Shown here in pieces: positions 22,403 to 30,724 of a stretch of DNA of 64,000 nucleotides. Position numbers and translations under genes: made by a program. The first letter of the stretch is position 1; each line of letters starts with the position of its first letter. The notes beneath the pieces were generated by a model, which had not been told where the DNA came from, ran no database searches, and worked only from the letters and a program-made list of their open reading frames with translations. Source of the DNA: Chryseolinea soli (GTDB lineage Bacteria; Bacteroidota; Bacteroidia; Cytophagales; Cyclobacteriaceae); assembly GCF_003589925.1 (NCBI RefSeq), contig NZ_CP032382.1, forward strand, positions 2,790,001 to 2,854,000. Direction: 5' to 3'.

Positions 22403-23080
22403 ATGACAAATTCGTCCGCCCTTTGGTATTTTGAAAGCACCAATCTTTACAACATTCTATGTCCCCACAAAGTGAAGCGCATGGCCGACAACCATGAGTT
22501 CGTCACCTACAAACGGTCGCAGTTTATTTACATGCCCGACGATTCGGCCACACACATTTACATGATCGTAAAGGGTCGTGTAAGGATCGGCCACTATCTG
22601 GATTCGGGCGAAGAAGTGATCAGCGCCATCCTGACAAACGGCGAGATCTTTGGCGAACTGGCCCTGGCCGGGGAGGACAAACGCAAGGACTTTGCGCAGG
22701 CGTCGGACGAAACCGTGATTTGTCCCCTCACCATCAACGATCTTCAGGCCCTCATGTACGAGAATCGCGAACTGAGCTTCAAGATCCTGAAGCTCATCGG
22801 CCTCCGCATCATGAAACTGGAGCGCAAACTCGAACTGCTGGTCTTCAAGGATGCCCGCACCCGCATCGTCGAATTCCTGAAAGACACCGCCGCATGGAAG
22901 GGCAAAAAAGTCGGCTACGAAACGCTCATCCCAACGCAACTGACGCACAAGGACATTGCGTGTCTCACGGGCACGTCGCGCCAAACGGTGACGACGATCT
23001 TAAATGATCTCAAGGAAAGCAATCTGATCAACTTCGACAGAAAACGAATTTTAATCCGGGACCTGGAGAGTTTGAAATAG
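22403..23080 (+). CDS. Crp/Fnr family transcriptional regulator
   Basis: 225-residue regulator with an N-terminal cyclic-nucleotide-binding-like beta-barrel (about residues 30-140, including GEIFGELALAGED) and a C-terminal winged helix (HKDIACLTGTSRQTVTTILN near residue 180). There is no N-terminal Cys cluster as in FNR, so it is not an oxygen-sensing FeS protein. The effector is unknown. It is divergent from the MOSC/HemJ/SCO1 operon and may control it through the palindrome at 22308-22340. A hairpin terminator at 23090-23122 follows. Confidence 0.9.
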   Translation: MTNSSALWYFESTNLYNILCPHKVKRMADNHEFVTYKRSQFIYMPDDSATHIYMIVKGRVRIGHYLDSGEEVISAILTNGEIFGELALAGEDKRKDFAQASDETVICPLTINDLQALMYENRELSFKILKLIGLRIMKLERKLELLVFKDARTRIVEFLKDTAAWKGKKVGYETLIPTQLTHKDIACLTGTSRQTVTTILNDLKESNLINFDRKRILIRDLESLK

Positions 23081-23089
23081 ACGAACAGA

Positions 23090-23140
23090 ACAAGTTCACG
23101 CAAGGCCTTTGCGTGAACTTGTCATGAAGTTTTATTTTTT
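23090..23140. terminator. hairpin terminator between convergent crp and DJ-1 genes
   Basis: A perfect 14-bp stem ACAAGTTCACGCAA (23090-23103) / TTGCGTGAACTTGT (23109-23122) with a 5-base loop. On the + strand a T-rich stretch follows about ten bases later (23130-23140). The stem serves both convergent genes, although the T-run is not immediately adjacent. Confidence 0.7.
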
Positions 23141-23935
23141 TGCGTTGGAAAGAACCAGCCCTTCTTTCGGTACCCACTTATCGTACTCCATGTATTGTGC
23201 CGCTGCTTTTGCGGCCGCTTCGCCTTTCAGTTTGGCTACCAAATGGAGGGCGCCGTCAATTCCGGCGGATATGCCTGCCGTTGTGATCAGGTTGCCATTG
23301 TCGACAAAACGAACGTCCGACAATACTTTTGCCTTTGGGAAAGACTTCTGCAGGGCATCGATGCTAAGATGGAAAGTGGTGGCCGTCTTGTCATCCAGGA
23401 GACCAGCTTTGCCAAACGCAAAGGCACCGGTGCATACAGAGAAGAAATAGGAAGTCGCTTTCTCGCGCGACTTGATCCAGGCAACCACCGACTCATCAAA
23501 TCCTTGTGATGCGTTGCCTCCGAACGTGGCGAGTATGTCGGCCGGGGGTGCATCCTGCAGGCTGTAGTCGGGGATGATCTTTAAGATGCCCTGCGAAACG
23601 ATGGGGTCTTTTGTTTTCGATACAGTGAACACATGAAAGCCTGCGTAGGAAAATACTTCCATCGGTCCCGCGAAGTCCAGCACTTCCACCCCGTCTTGCA
23701 AATAGAAACAAACCGTCAGGGGCTTTTGAGAAACCTCGGTCTTGCGGTCGGCGAAGGTTTGCTGAACCAGGGTCATGCCGCAGTGCGAGCAGGTGCCAGG
23801 TTTGTCAAACACGAGGTTGTCGCAGTCGCTGTTGCAAAGCGGACAGAAATAGGCCATGTCTTTGGGGTTGGTTTTGGTTTGAGCCCCGGCACTGAGCGCA
23901 AGGCAACCAAAAAGAAACAGGAGGAGAGTTTTCAT
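23132..23935 (-). CDS. secreted zinc-ribbon plus DJ-1/PfpI fusion protein
   Basis: 267-residue exported protein. A signal peptide ends near residue 19 (GCLALSAGAQ). Next comes a small metal-ribbon with paired cysteines (Cys31, Cys34, Cys38, Cys49, Cys52: YFCPLCNSDC and TCSHCGMTL), like heavy-metal-binding or YHS-type modules. From about residue 70 there is a full DJ-1/PfpI domain with nucleophile-elbow Cys168 (FSVCTGAFAFGKAGLL) and an isonitrile-hydratase-like C-terminus. I start it at the ATG at 23935 because it gives a clean signal peptide; the frame is open 19 codons further. It lies 69 bases downstream of a GlxA-type regulator with the same fold. Its substrate is unknown. Confidence 0.85.
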   Translation of the reverse strand: MKTLLLFLFGCLALSAGAQTKTNPKDMAYFCPLCNSDCDNLVFDKPGTCSHCGMTLVQQTFADRKTEVSQKPLTVCFYLQDGVEVLDFAGPMEVFSYAGFHVFTVSKTKDPIVSQGILKIIPDYSLQDAPPADILATFGGNASQGFDESVVAWIKSREKATSYFFSVCTGAFAFGKAGLLDDKTATTFHLSIDALQKSFPKAKVLSDVRFVDNGNLITTAGISAGIDGALHLVAKLKGEAAAKAAAQYMEYDKWVPKEGLVLSNAKK

Positions 23936-24004
23936 AGCGGTCGTTTGAATGAGTTCAAAAATAAGCCGGACGCATCGCCGGAAAAAGGACAACCCGGCGC
24001 AGGA

Positions 24005-25000
24005 TCAGGACATCACATCGGAAGGCAGCAGCCCGGCGTGCTTTTTCAAAAGCGAACGCAATTGGTTTGTGCTCTGAAGACCACACGAACGGGCGACGGT
24101 TTCTACTTTCTCATTTTCGCGGAGTAGATGAAGGGCGTGCTCTACCCTTAGCTTTTCAACGTATTGTCCGATGGTGATTCCCGTCGTGTCTTTGAATAGT
24201 CGCGTCAGGTTGCGGCCGCTGGTGTGAATGCGTTCGGCTAATTGGTCGGCTGTATGTTTTTTGTCGAGGTTGTGTGAAAGCCATTCCTGTATTTTATGGA
24301 CACGGTCTTCCAGGTGATTCCGGTACTGCAAAAAGATGCTGAGCTGCGGATCTTCCACGCCCCGGCGCATATAGATCACCACTTCACGCGCCACCCGCGC
24401 GGCGAAATTCGATCCGTATAACTCTTCCAGCATAAAAAGCGCGAGGTCGATGCCGGAGGTAACGCCCGCGCTGGAGTAAATACCCTCCTGGAAGACAAAC
24501 AGGCGGTTGGTGAGCACCTCGGCGTGGACGTACCGGTCCTTGAGCAGCTGCTGAAATTTCCAGTGTGTCGTTGTTTGCCGGTGGTTCAGCAGTCCCGCTT
24601 CGGCCACCAGGAACGCGCCCGTGCACACCGAGCAAACCTTGACACCCTTGGCGTGCTGATGCCCCAGCCAGGCCAGGAAGGGTTGAATGGAATCGTAGAA
24701 TACCGTGTCGGTGAGATAGTGCGATTCCAGGCCGGGCACAAAAATGAGATCACCTTCTTGCAGATCCAACCCCTCGAAACTCTCCAAATGTGCAAAAGCC
24801 AGACCGCTGGAGCTGGTCTCTTCGGAGACACGGGCATAGGTGGAGGTGAATGCCAGCCGTATCGGCACACCAAAATCCGAAGCCTCATAAAAAATGTGGG
24901 CCGGCCCGCTCATGTCCAGCAAGTGAACGCGCGGTGGGATAACGAAAACCGCCGTGATCGGAGGGGTTTGTGAAAAATCGAATTTCCCTGGGGTTTGCAT
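24005..25000 (-). CDS. GlxA family transcriptional regulator (DJ-1/PfpI plus AraC HTH)
   Basis: 331-residue regulator. The N-terminal DJ-1/PfpI domain (about residues 10-190) has the elbow motif VCSVCTGAFLVAEAGLL with Cys126. The C-terminal AraC-type double helix-turn-helix covers about residues 230-325 (HTSGRNLTRLFKDTTGITIG and VARSCGLQSTNQLRSLLKKH). GlxA-type proteins control catabolic genes and probably sense a small molecule with the DJ-1 domain. Start chosen at the ATG at 25000; the longer frame adds an implausible N-terminus. The DJ-1 gene just downstream is the most likely target or partner. Confidence 0.9.
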   Translation of the reverse strand: MQTPGKFDFSQTPPITAVFVIPPRVHLLDMSGPAHIFYEASDFGVPIRLAFTSTYARVSEETSSSGLAFAHLESFEGLDLQEGDLIFVPGLESHYLTDTVFYDSIQPFLAWLGHQHAKGVKVCSVCTGAFLVAEAGLLNHRQTTTHWKFQQLLKDRYVHAEVLTNRLFVFQEGIYSSAGVTSGIDLALFMLEELYGSNFAARVAREVVIYMRRGVEDPQLSIFLQYRNHLEDRVHKIQEWLSHNLDKKHTADQLAERIHTSGRNLTRLFKDTTGITIGQYVEKLRVEHALHLLRENEKVETVARSCGLQSTNQLRSLLKKHAGLLPSDVMS

Positions 25001-25360
25001 GAAATTCTTAAACGTAAATCGAATCGGTTGGATTTGGCTGGACCAATATAGGGCAATTTGCCGCAAGGCGGCGACCGGACATCGGTTATCCCCAGGAGAT
25101 GCATATTTCACCTTAAAACGGCCGGAGAGTCCATTCCGGTATTCCCACCCGAAGCCTCGCGACCTCGGAATGGTTGGATTAGGTTGAGGGATGGCTTAGG
25201 ATGGGCTGGCAGCGCGAATTCCGGGGATAGAGGCCTCCTTGCCATATGCACTAAAATATTTGCCGGCAATAGACTGTCCATCTGGACTTTTAAACAGGAA
25301 GCGGATACCTTGCAGGTTGTGGTTGTCCCCCGACGCAGCGTCATCACCAAAAAGCAGGGA
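25001..25360. other. intergenic region upstream of two lipoproteins, no gene
   Basis: 360 bases between the divergent GlxA regulator and the first lipoprotein. A frame open on the + strand through this stretch lacks coding character and I treat it as non-coding. No exact promoter match, hairpin or RNA motif stood out; AATATTTG near 25255 is a one-off match to the -7 element. Confidence 0.4.
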
Positions 25361-26629
25361 ATGAAATTCATGTATATGCAAATTCGCACACAAACTCTTT
25401 CTCGTTATGCCGGCATCCGTGGCGTGCGTGCCGTCCTTCTTTTTTTGGGGATGAGTGTTTTCCTGCTCGCCTGCGGCGACGACGATGACAAGAAATCCGT
25501 CGGGCCGCTGTTCACGGTGGTAGTGGATGAATCCTATACCGTGGACGGCGACAATTGGATCTTCGTGACCGATCTGTCGGGCGACGTGTTGGACACGAAG
25601 TCTTATGCTCCCGGTCAAACCATAACGTTCAGTTCGACAAACGAAGCCGACAAGGTCAACGTCACGATCTTCCAAGGGCACGACACCGGGAATTTGAAAG
25701 AGCTTTCTTTTCGTACGTACACAAACCTGGATCGTGGCGATAGCTTGAAGCTGAGCGTGACAGTAGTTACGCCGCCTACTTCCTCTCCCGGCGAGGCCAC
25801 CATTGAGATCTCCAACTATTCGGATGCCGACAACGTGCCGTCTACGCTGCTGTTTTCAAACACCCAAGGCTGGAACAATTCGGCCACCGCCGGCGTATTG
25901 GATGCCGTGGTGACCCTGCCCAAGAGTCCCGCCGATGTGCTGGTATCCGGTTATCGTTCCGGCGTTCCCGTGTACAGTTGGGCCAACGCCCTGATGGCAG
26001 ACGATGTTGTTGAAAAGGATTTTACAGCGTTCGACGCCTATCCCGAACAAATAAAACTTGACTATCCCGGCGTGACCAGCGGCTCTATCGTCGGATACTA
26101 CCCTAGTAATTCGACTCCCTATTTTTTTAGCAACAGCAGCCAATTGGATCAGACCACGTTCAAAACCAATACACCAACCTTGGGCTATTTGGATGGATTC
26201 GATCACTACCAAACCTATGTGTTCAATCAAAACGACGCCGGCACGGTCAGCTATTACAAGACGGGTAGCGTGAACACATCGATCGCCATCCCCGCCTTCA
26301 CGTTCTCCTTAACGAACGGCGACATCAAGAACTTCGCATTCAATTTTTCAGAAGAATACACCTACTTCGATGCGCAGTGGCAATACCTGGAAGACACCAA
26401 TTGGATCCACTGGAATATCGAATCGGAACCGGGACAATTTTCGGGTGTCACTTCCATACCCACGGAAATACGGTCACTCTACCCGCAGTTGGATTTTAAC
26501 AAGCTGGAATATTTCGGCTGCACGCTCATCAAATTCCTGGACGGAAGAAAATACCAAGATGCCGTGCCCCTCACGACGAGTCAAACGCCGGACCATTCCG
26601 AATACTATAATTTTAATCCCACGTTTTGA
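25361..26629 (+). CDS. lipoprotein of unknown function, tandem copy A
   Basis: About 422 residues. I do not recognise a named family. A hydrophobic stretch (VRAVLLFLGMSVFLLAC) ends in a lipoprotein Cys followed by acidic GDDDDKK, which favours surface or outer-membrane placement in Bacteroidota. The rest looks all-beta: an N-terminal segment (VVVDESYTVDGDNWIFVTDL) resembling a carboxypeptidase-like or Ig-type fold, then a repeat-free domain rich in Tyr, Trp and Asp. Clearly homologous along its length to the next gene. The frame is open upstream, but codons before 25361 lack coding character; ATGs at 25361, 25370 and 25376 are all possible starts. Confidence 0.75.
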   Translation: MKFMYMQIRTQTLSRYAGIRGVRAVLLFLGMSVFLLACGDDDDKKSVGPLFTVVVDESYTVDGDNWIFVTDLSGDVLDTKSYAPGQTITFSSTNEADKVNVTIFQGHDTGNLKELSFRTYTNLDRGDSLKLSVTVVTPPTSSPGEATIEISNYSDADNVPSTLLFSNTQGWNNSATAGVLDAVVTLPKSPADVLVSGYRSGVPVYSWANALMADDVVEKDFTAFDAYPEQIKLDYPGVTSGSIVGYYPSNSTPYFFSNSSQLDQTTFKTNTPTLGYLDGFDHYQTYVFNQNDAGTVSYYKTGSVNTSIAIPAFTFSLTNGDIKNFAFNFSEEYTYFDAQWQYLEDTNWIHWNIESEPGQFSGVTSIPTEIRSLYPQLDFNKLEYFGCTLIKFLDGRKYQDAVPLTTSQTPDHSEYYNFNPTF

Positions 26630-26676
26630 TGCATCATTAACAACGCCCTTAGGGCATAACCCCATTAGCCAATATT

Positions 26677-27888
26677 ATGAACCATACAAAACGAACACAT
26701 GCGTTGGCCCTGGCCATCAGTCTTTTCTTTGTAGCATGCGACAGCGGCGATGATGCCGCAAACTCGTTTGCGTTATTGACGCTGGAGGTCGATGCATCCT
26801 ATACCGAAGGAATCGACAATTGGATCTTTATTTCAGACCCCGCTGGCGAACTGTTGGATGTGAAGCAGTTTTCAAAAGGAGAAACCATCACCCTTTCAGC
26901 TGCCAAAGACGTTGACAAATTCAATGTTACATTTTTTCAGGTAACAGATCTTTACGATGTAAAACAACTTCTCTTCCGAACCTTTACACAAATCGACCGG
27001 AATACGACCCTCAAGCTGGACCTGCCCGACGTGCCCGAACAAAATACAGGAGGGACGATTGCGCGCATGAAAATTCAAATTGCAAATTACGAGGACGCGA
27101 CAGGAACGCTTCAATTTTCGGGCAGCCATGGTTCAACCTATTCGGATGCGAGTGGCACCCGGACCTTTGAATTTCTCGCGAAACAAACTCCAAGTGATAT
27201 TCTGATTTCCGGCTACCGTTTGGGATCACCCGTGTATAGTTGGGCAAAGGGAACCCAAGAGAATGTTCTTGTCATGCAAGATTTCTCCGATTTCACCGAA
27301 TACCCCAAACTGATCCACCTCGATTTTCCGGGTGTAAACAGTGGATACATCACGGCGTACAATGATGATCTGAGCGATCCTTATCCTTTATGCGACACGC
27401 GTCGTTCAGAATTGGATGCACCGGATCACCCGGTTCTGGGCTATATGGACGGCTTCCATCGCTATGAGATGTTTGTTAAGAACGTGACCGCTTCCGGTAC
27501 CGTGCAGTATAATCGGAGCGGCAGCGTCGTGAACACAGACTTCACAATGCCCACGTATTCCTTTACCGCAAAAAGCAAGGCGTTGAATGATTTTGCCTTT
27601 GATTTTTCGCTTGACTACACCTACTTCTATGCCGGATGGGAATATGAAACCGGCGACAATAAAGTCATCTGGTTTGTGTATTCCCTCGCCGATTTCGCGG
27701 TGGCCTCTTCTTTCCCTTCGGAGATCGTCGCGAAGTACCCTCAACTGGATTTTAGCAAATTGAAATATTCCAGCTGTAATTTTTTCCAACGGTTAGACCA
27801 GGTGCGTTATCCCGATGTGGTGACCGGTCTGGTCGTGCCCCGGAAGAATTTCTCTTCGGAGTACTACTACATTGCGCCGTCAAACTGA
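26677..27888 (+). CDS. lipoprotein of unknown function, tandem copy B
   Basis: 403 residues, no named family recognised. The signal ends in SLFFVAC followed by DSGDD, an acidic lipoprotein sorting context. It aligns with the preceding gene throughout: EGIDNWIFISDPAGELLD, SDILISGYRLGSPVYSW, LGYMDGFHRYEMFVKN and YPQLDFSKLKYSSC all have close counterparts. The pair therefore arose by tandem duplication. Only 47 bases separate the two genes, so they are probably cotranscribed. The 3' end overlaps the convergent DoxX gene by 22 bases. Predicted surface lipoprotein, role unknown. Confidence 0.8.
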   Translation: MNHTKRTHALALAISLFFVACDSGDDAANSFALLTLEVDASYTEGIDNWIFISDPAGELLDVKQFSKGETITLSAAKDVDKFNVTFFQVTDLYDVKQLLFRTFTQIDRNTTLKLDLPDVPEQNTGGTIARMKIQIANYEDATGTLQFSGSHGSTYSDASGTRTFEFLAKQTPSDILISGYRLGSPVYSWAKGTQENVLVMQDFSDFTEYPKLIHLDFPGVNSGYITAYNDDLSDPYPLCDTRRSELDAPDHPVLGYMDGFHRYEMFVKNVTASGTVQYNRSGSVVNTDFTMPTYSFTAKSKALNDFAFDFSLDYTYFYAGWEYETGDNKVIWFVYSLADFAVASSFPSEIVAKYPQLDFSKLKYSSCNFFQRLDQVRYPDVVTGLVVPRKNFSSEYYYIAPSN

Positions 27889-28322
27889 AAGAGCCATTTG
27901 TCCAGGGAAAATTTGCCGCTCCCAATGACGAGCAGGGCCGTACACAGACCAATGACCAACAAGTGGTATTCGTAGCCTTCGCCATTTTGATTCTGAAACC
28001 AGTTCATGAAGAATCCATTTTTGTAGTTTGTAGTAGCGATGGCGCCGATCATGATAAAGATCAGTAGCAAGGCCCAAAGCTTGCTGGCAAACCCGGTGAT
28101 AAGCCCCACCGCTCCAAAGAACTCGATCATGATCACCAGGAAAGAAATGAATGCGGGAAGTTTCAAGGTCTCCGTAAAAAAATTCATCGTGGCAGGGTAG
28201 CCAGATCCACCAAAAAGCCCCAGAAGTTTCTGTGCGCCGTGGGGAAACATAATGGCGCCAACCGTGACGCGAAGGATAAAGCCGGCCCAGTCGTTTTGTG
28301 TACTGAAAAGGAGTTGTTTCAT
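27867..28322 (-). CDS. DoxX family membrane protein
   Basis: 151-residue inner-membrane protein with four predicted helices. The conserved N-terminal helix (WAGFILRVTVGAIMFPHGAQ) followed by KLLGLFGGSGY is typical of DoxX/YphA proteins. Roles in the family include redox and sulfur-compound metabolism, but most are unassigned. Start set at the ATG at 28322 (MKQLLFSTQND); a few upstream codons are open. It lies 59 bases downstream of a Crp-type regulator on the same strand, which suggests joint transcription. Confidence 0.88.
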   Translation of the reverse strand: MKQLLFSTQNDWAGFILRVTVGAIMFPHGAQKLLGLFGGSGYPATMNFFTETLKLPAFISFLVIMIEFFGAVGLITGFASKLWALLLIFIMIGAIATTNYKNGFFMNWFQNQNGEGYEYHLLVIGLCTALLVIGSGKFSLDKWLFQFDGAM

Positions 28323-28381
28323 ACTGTTGTTTTTTTGATGACAAAGCAACAGGGGGGTGTTCCGGAAAAGAATAAACTAGT

Positions 28382-28972
28382 TTAAGAAATCAGTGACTTC
28401 GCTCTGCGGTTTCGCAGCATGCTGAGAAATTCCGGTGTGATGCCCAGGTAGGAGGCGATCTCTTTTTGCGGAATGCGCAATTCCAGGCCGGGATATTTTT
28501 TGGCGAACTGGTTGTACTTTTCTTCGGCGGTCACAAAAAGATTTTGTGTGAGGCGGTGTTGCAACAAGATGTAGGCGTTCTGGAACAGGATCCGCGAAAA
28601 TTTTTCAAACTGCGGGACGCGATCATAAAGCGCGTCGTGGTTGGCTTTGCTGAGTTGGAGCGTTTCCGTATCTTCCAGTGTTTGGATGCTGTAGAATGCG
28701 GGAGTTTGCTGTGCAAAACTTTCCAGGTCCATCGTCCACCAGTTTTCGATGGCGAACTTCACGATGTGCTCCACGCCCTCGGCGTCGGTGTAAAAGATCT
28801 TCGCGCAACCTTTCACGACAAAGGTTTCGGACAGGCAGGTGTCGCCGGAACGGAGAATGAAAGATTTCTTTTTGAAGGTGCGCGGTTCGAGATAGGAAGT
28901 AAACAACTCGATCTCCTCGCGGCTGAGGCGAATGTGTTGGGTGACGTTTTGGACAATGCGATCGAAATTCAT
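28382..28972 (-). CDS. Crp/Fnr family transcriptional regulator
   Basis: 196-residue regulator with a cNMP-binding-like barrel (about residues 25-120) and a short C-terminal helix-turn-helix (PQKEIASYLGITPEFLSMLR near residue 170). This compact form, ending soon after the HTH, is common in Bacteroidota. Effector unknown; no FeS cysteine cluster. Its ATG overlaps the stop of the upstream lipoprotein gene by an ATGA, and DoxX follows it, so the three are probably one leftward unit. Confidence 0.9.
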   Translation of the reverse strand: MNFDRIVQNVTQHIRLSREEIELFTSYLEPRTFKKKSFILRSGDTCLSETFVVKGCAKIFYTDAEGVEHIVKFAIENWWTMDLESFAQQTPAFYSIQTLEDTETLQLSKANHDALYDRVPQFEKFSRILFQNAYILLQHRLTQNLFVTAEEKYNQFAKKYPGLELRIPQKEIASYLGITPEFLSMLRNRRAKSLIS

Positions 28973-29394
28973 GGCACTCTCTTGTAGAGGACGGACGAAT
29001 TTTGTGGATCCGCTCCTTCGGTTGCCAGCCCGATGGTGTTGGCGTCGATGAACTGGACTTTGAAATCCTGTGACGTCGACTGGCCGTAGAGAGAGAAAAG
29101 ATCGGCGGCGAGTTTTCTTTCGGTTAATTTGAATTCGAAATCGGAAACGCGTTGAATGCCGGAGACCCAGACATCGCTGGAATCGGCAAACATTTTTACG
29201 AGCTTGTTGTTGTTCAGCTTTACGATCCTTCCCGTAAGCGCGTCGTCGTGCTTTTCGATCTTGATCCGGATGCCGTCAAATTTGGTCCGGCCTTTGAGCT
29301 CCCACGTCCCGACAAAGGCATCGTCGGATACTTTTTCAGCGCAACCGGTAAACAGGCACATCAAAAGGAAAAATGGAACGAGCGTAGATTTCAT
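28969..29394 (-). CDS. small hypothetical lipoprotein
   Basis: 141-residue predicted lipoprotein. The signal (LVPFFLLMCLFTGC) ends in a good lipobox. The mature part contains VGTWELKGRTKFDG, a strand pattern seen in lipocalin-like small lipoproteins, but I cannot assign a family with confidence. The start at 29394 gives a clean signal; the frame is open 15 codons further upstream. It overlaps the start of the Crp-type regulator by four bases. Function unknown. Confidence 0.7.
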   Translation of the reverse strand: MKSTLVPFFLLMCLFTGCAEKVSDDAFVGTWELKGRTKFDGIRIKIEKHDDALTGRIVKLNNNKLVKMFADSSDVWVSGIQRVSDFEFKLTERKLAADLFSLYGQSTSQDFKVQFIDANTIGLATEGADPQNSSVLYKRVP

Positions 29395-29456
29395 AGTGTA
29401 TCGGATTCCCCTTTCAAGGTAGCGCCGTGACGTAAACAATCCAAAAGAAAATGTGG

Positions 29457-30719
29457 CTAGCCTACGGCCACTTCAATGAAGCTGTCTTCCTTGAAATAGG
29501 TGGAGGCGGTCTGCAGCAGATCGTCGGCGGTGATGGCGTCGATGCGGCGGATCATGTTTTGATAATGTGTCTCCGGCAGGTTATAGAGCAGGATGGTCTT
29601 GATCTTATCGGCGTGCGCAAACGATGTGGTGATTTCCGATTGCAGGCTGCCCGTGAAGTGATTGCGGGCGGTCTCGAGCTCCTCAGCGTCGATGGGCTCG
29701 GTGCGCAGGCGTTTCAGTTCTTTGCCGATCTCCTCGAAGGTGAGCGTCGTGTTCTCGCGGTTCACATCGGCGCCGATCATCAGGTAGCTGTCATGCTTCA
29801 AAGCATGCAGGCTCGACGAGATGCCATAGGAAAGACCCTTTTCTTCACGGATGTTTTTCATAAGCCGCGAACCGAAGTAGCCGCCCAGGATGTGATTGAG
29901 AAAAACCGTATCCACATAGTCGGCGTGTGCGCGATCGATGAAGCGTTTGCCCATGCGGATGGTGGACTGCACGCTGCCTTCTTTCTCCACCACCTGGCGA
30001 TAGGACCGCGCATCGGCGAAGACCGTGGAATCCTTTTTTTGCAAAGCGTGGAAGGCAAAGGGAGCAAACACATCGGCCATGAGCCGCCGGTTGGCTTCCG
30101 TTACTTTTCCGGAAACCAGGATGGTGCACGTTTTGAAAAAGCGGTTGAAGTGCTCGGCCACCTGCTGTTGTTGCAGCGGATTTACCTCGGCCTCTTCCAG
30201 CTCTTTTCCATAGGGGTGGGTTTCTCCAAAAATATTTTTGCGGATCAGCAACGATGCCTGGAAGCTGGTCTTCTCGCGATTCACCTTCAGGTTCTGCAGG
30301 TAAATGGACTTGAGTTGTTCCAGTTCCTTTTCGGGAAAGATGGATTCTGTCAGCAGCTCCAGCAACAGACGGAGGCCGGCTTCCAGGTTCTTATTGAGCG
30401 AGTATAGCGATACGGATACAAAGTCGAGGGCGGAATGAACCTCCAGGTGAGCCCCCAGGCTATCGAATCGTTGTGCGATCTCGTAGCTGCCTTTGTGCTT
30501 TGTTCCCTTGTTCAGAAGTTGCGATGAAAAATAAGAAGCGCCCCAAACTTTTTCTATCCAGCGACCTGCTGGAAAGATGAGCTCTACCTTGCTAACGTCC
30601 TGGCTACCGCCTAACACGAAATAGATTTCAGCGCCCGAGGCCGTGGTGACCTTTTCGGGATGCAGCAATTCAAAATCAGTAGTACGGTTAAAAGGCGGGG
30701 CGAGGGTGCGGTCGAGCAT
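29457..30719 (-). CDS. M16-family peptidase homologue lacking the zinc motif
   Basis: 420-residue single-unit M16B (processing-peptidase-like) protein. The position of the zinc motif HxxEH reads ASYFSSQLLNKGT (residues 61-73), so neither histidine nor the glutamate is present and the protein should not be a peptidase by itself. The C-terminal half keeps the substrate-binding R/Y segment (GSRLMKNIREEKGLSYG near residue 285). In M16 pairs one subunit has the zinc site and the other the R/Y motif; this is the R/Y type. No zinc-bearing partner is nearby. It lies six bases downstream of porV in the T9SS cluster. No signal peptide is visible. Confidence 0.85.
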   Translation of the reverse strand: MLDRTLAPPFNRTTDFELLHPEKVTTASGAEIYFVLGGSQDVSKVELIFPAGRWIEKVWGASYFSSQLLNKGTKHKGSYEIAQRFDSLGAHLEVHSALDFVSVSLYSLNKNLEAGLRLLLELLTESIFPEKELEQLKSIYLQNLKVNREKTSFQASLLIRKNIFGETHPYGKELEEAEVNPLQQQQVAEHFNRFFKTCTILVSGKVTEANRRLMADVFAPFAFHALQKKDSTVFADARSYRQVVEKEGSVQSTIRMGKRFIDRAHADYVDTVFLNHILGGYFGSRLMKNIREEKGLSYGISSSLHALKHDSYLMIGADVNRENTTLTFEEIGKELKRLRTEPIDAEELETARNHFTGSLQSEITTSFAHADKIKTILLYNLPETHYQNMIRRIDAITADDLLQTASTYFKEDSFIEVAVG

Positions 30720-30724
30720 CAGGA

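Noticed and set aside
25058..25360. Upstream extension of the first tandem lipoprotein
   Set aside because: The extra 101 residues have no coding character and would hide the lipoprotein signal peptide.
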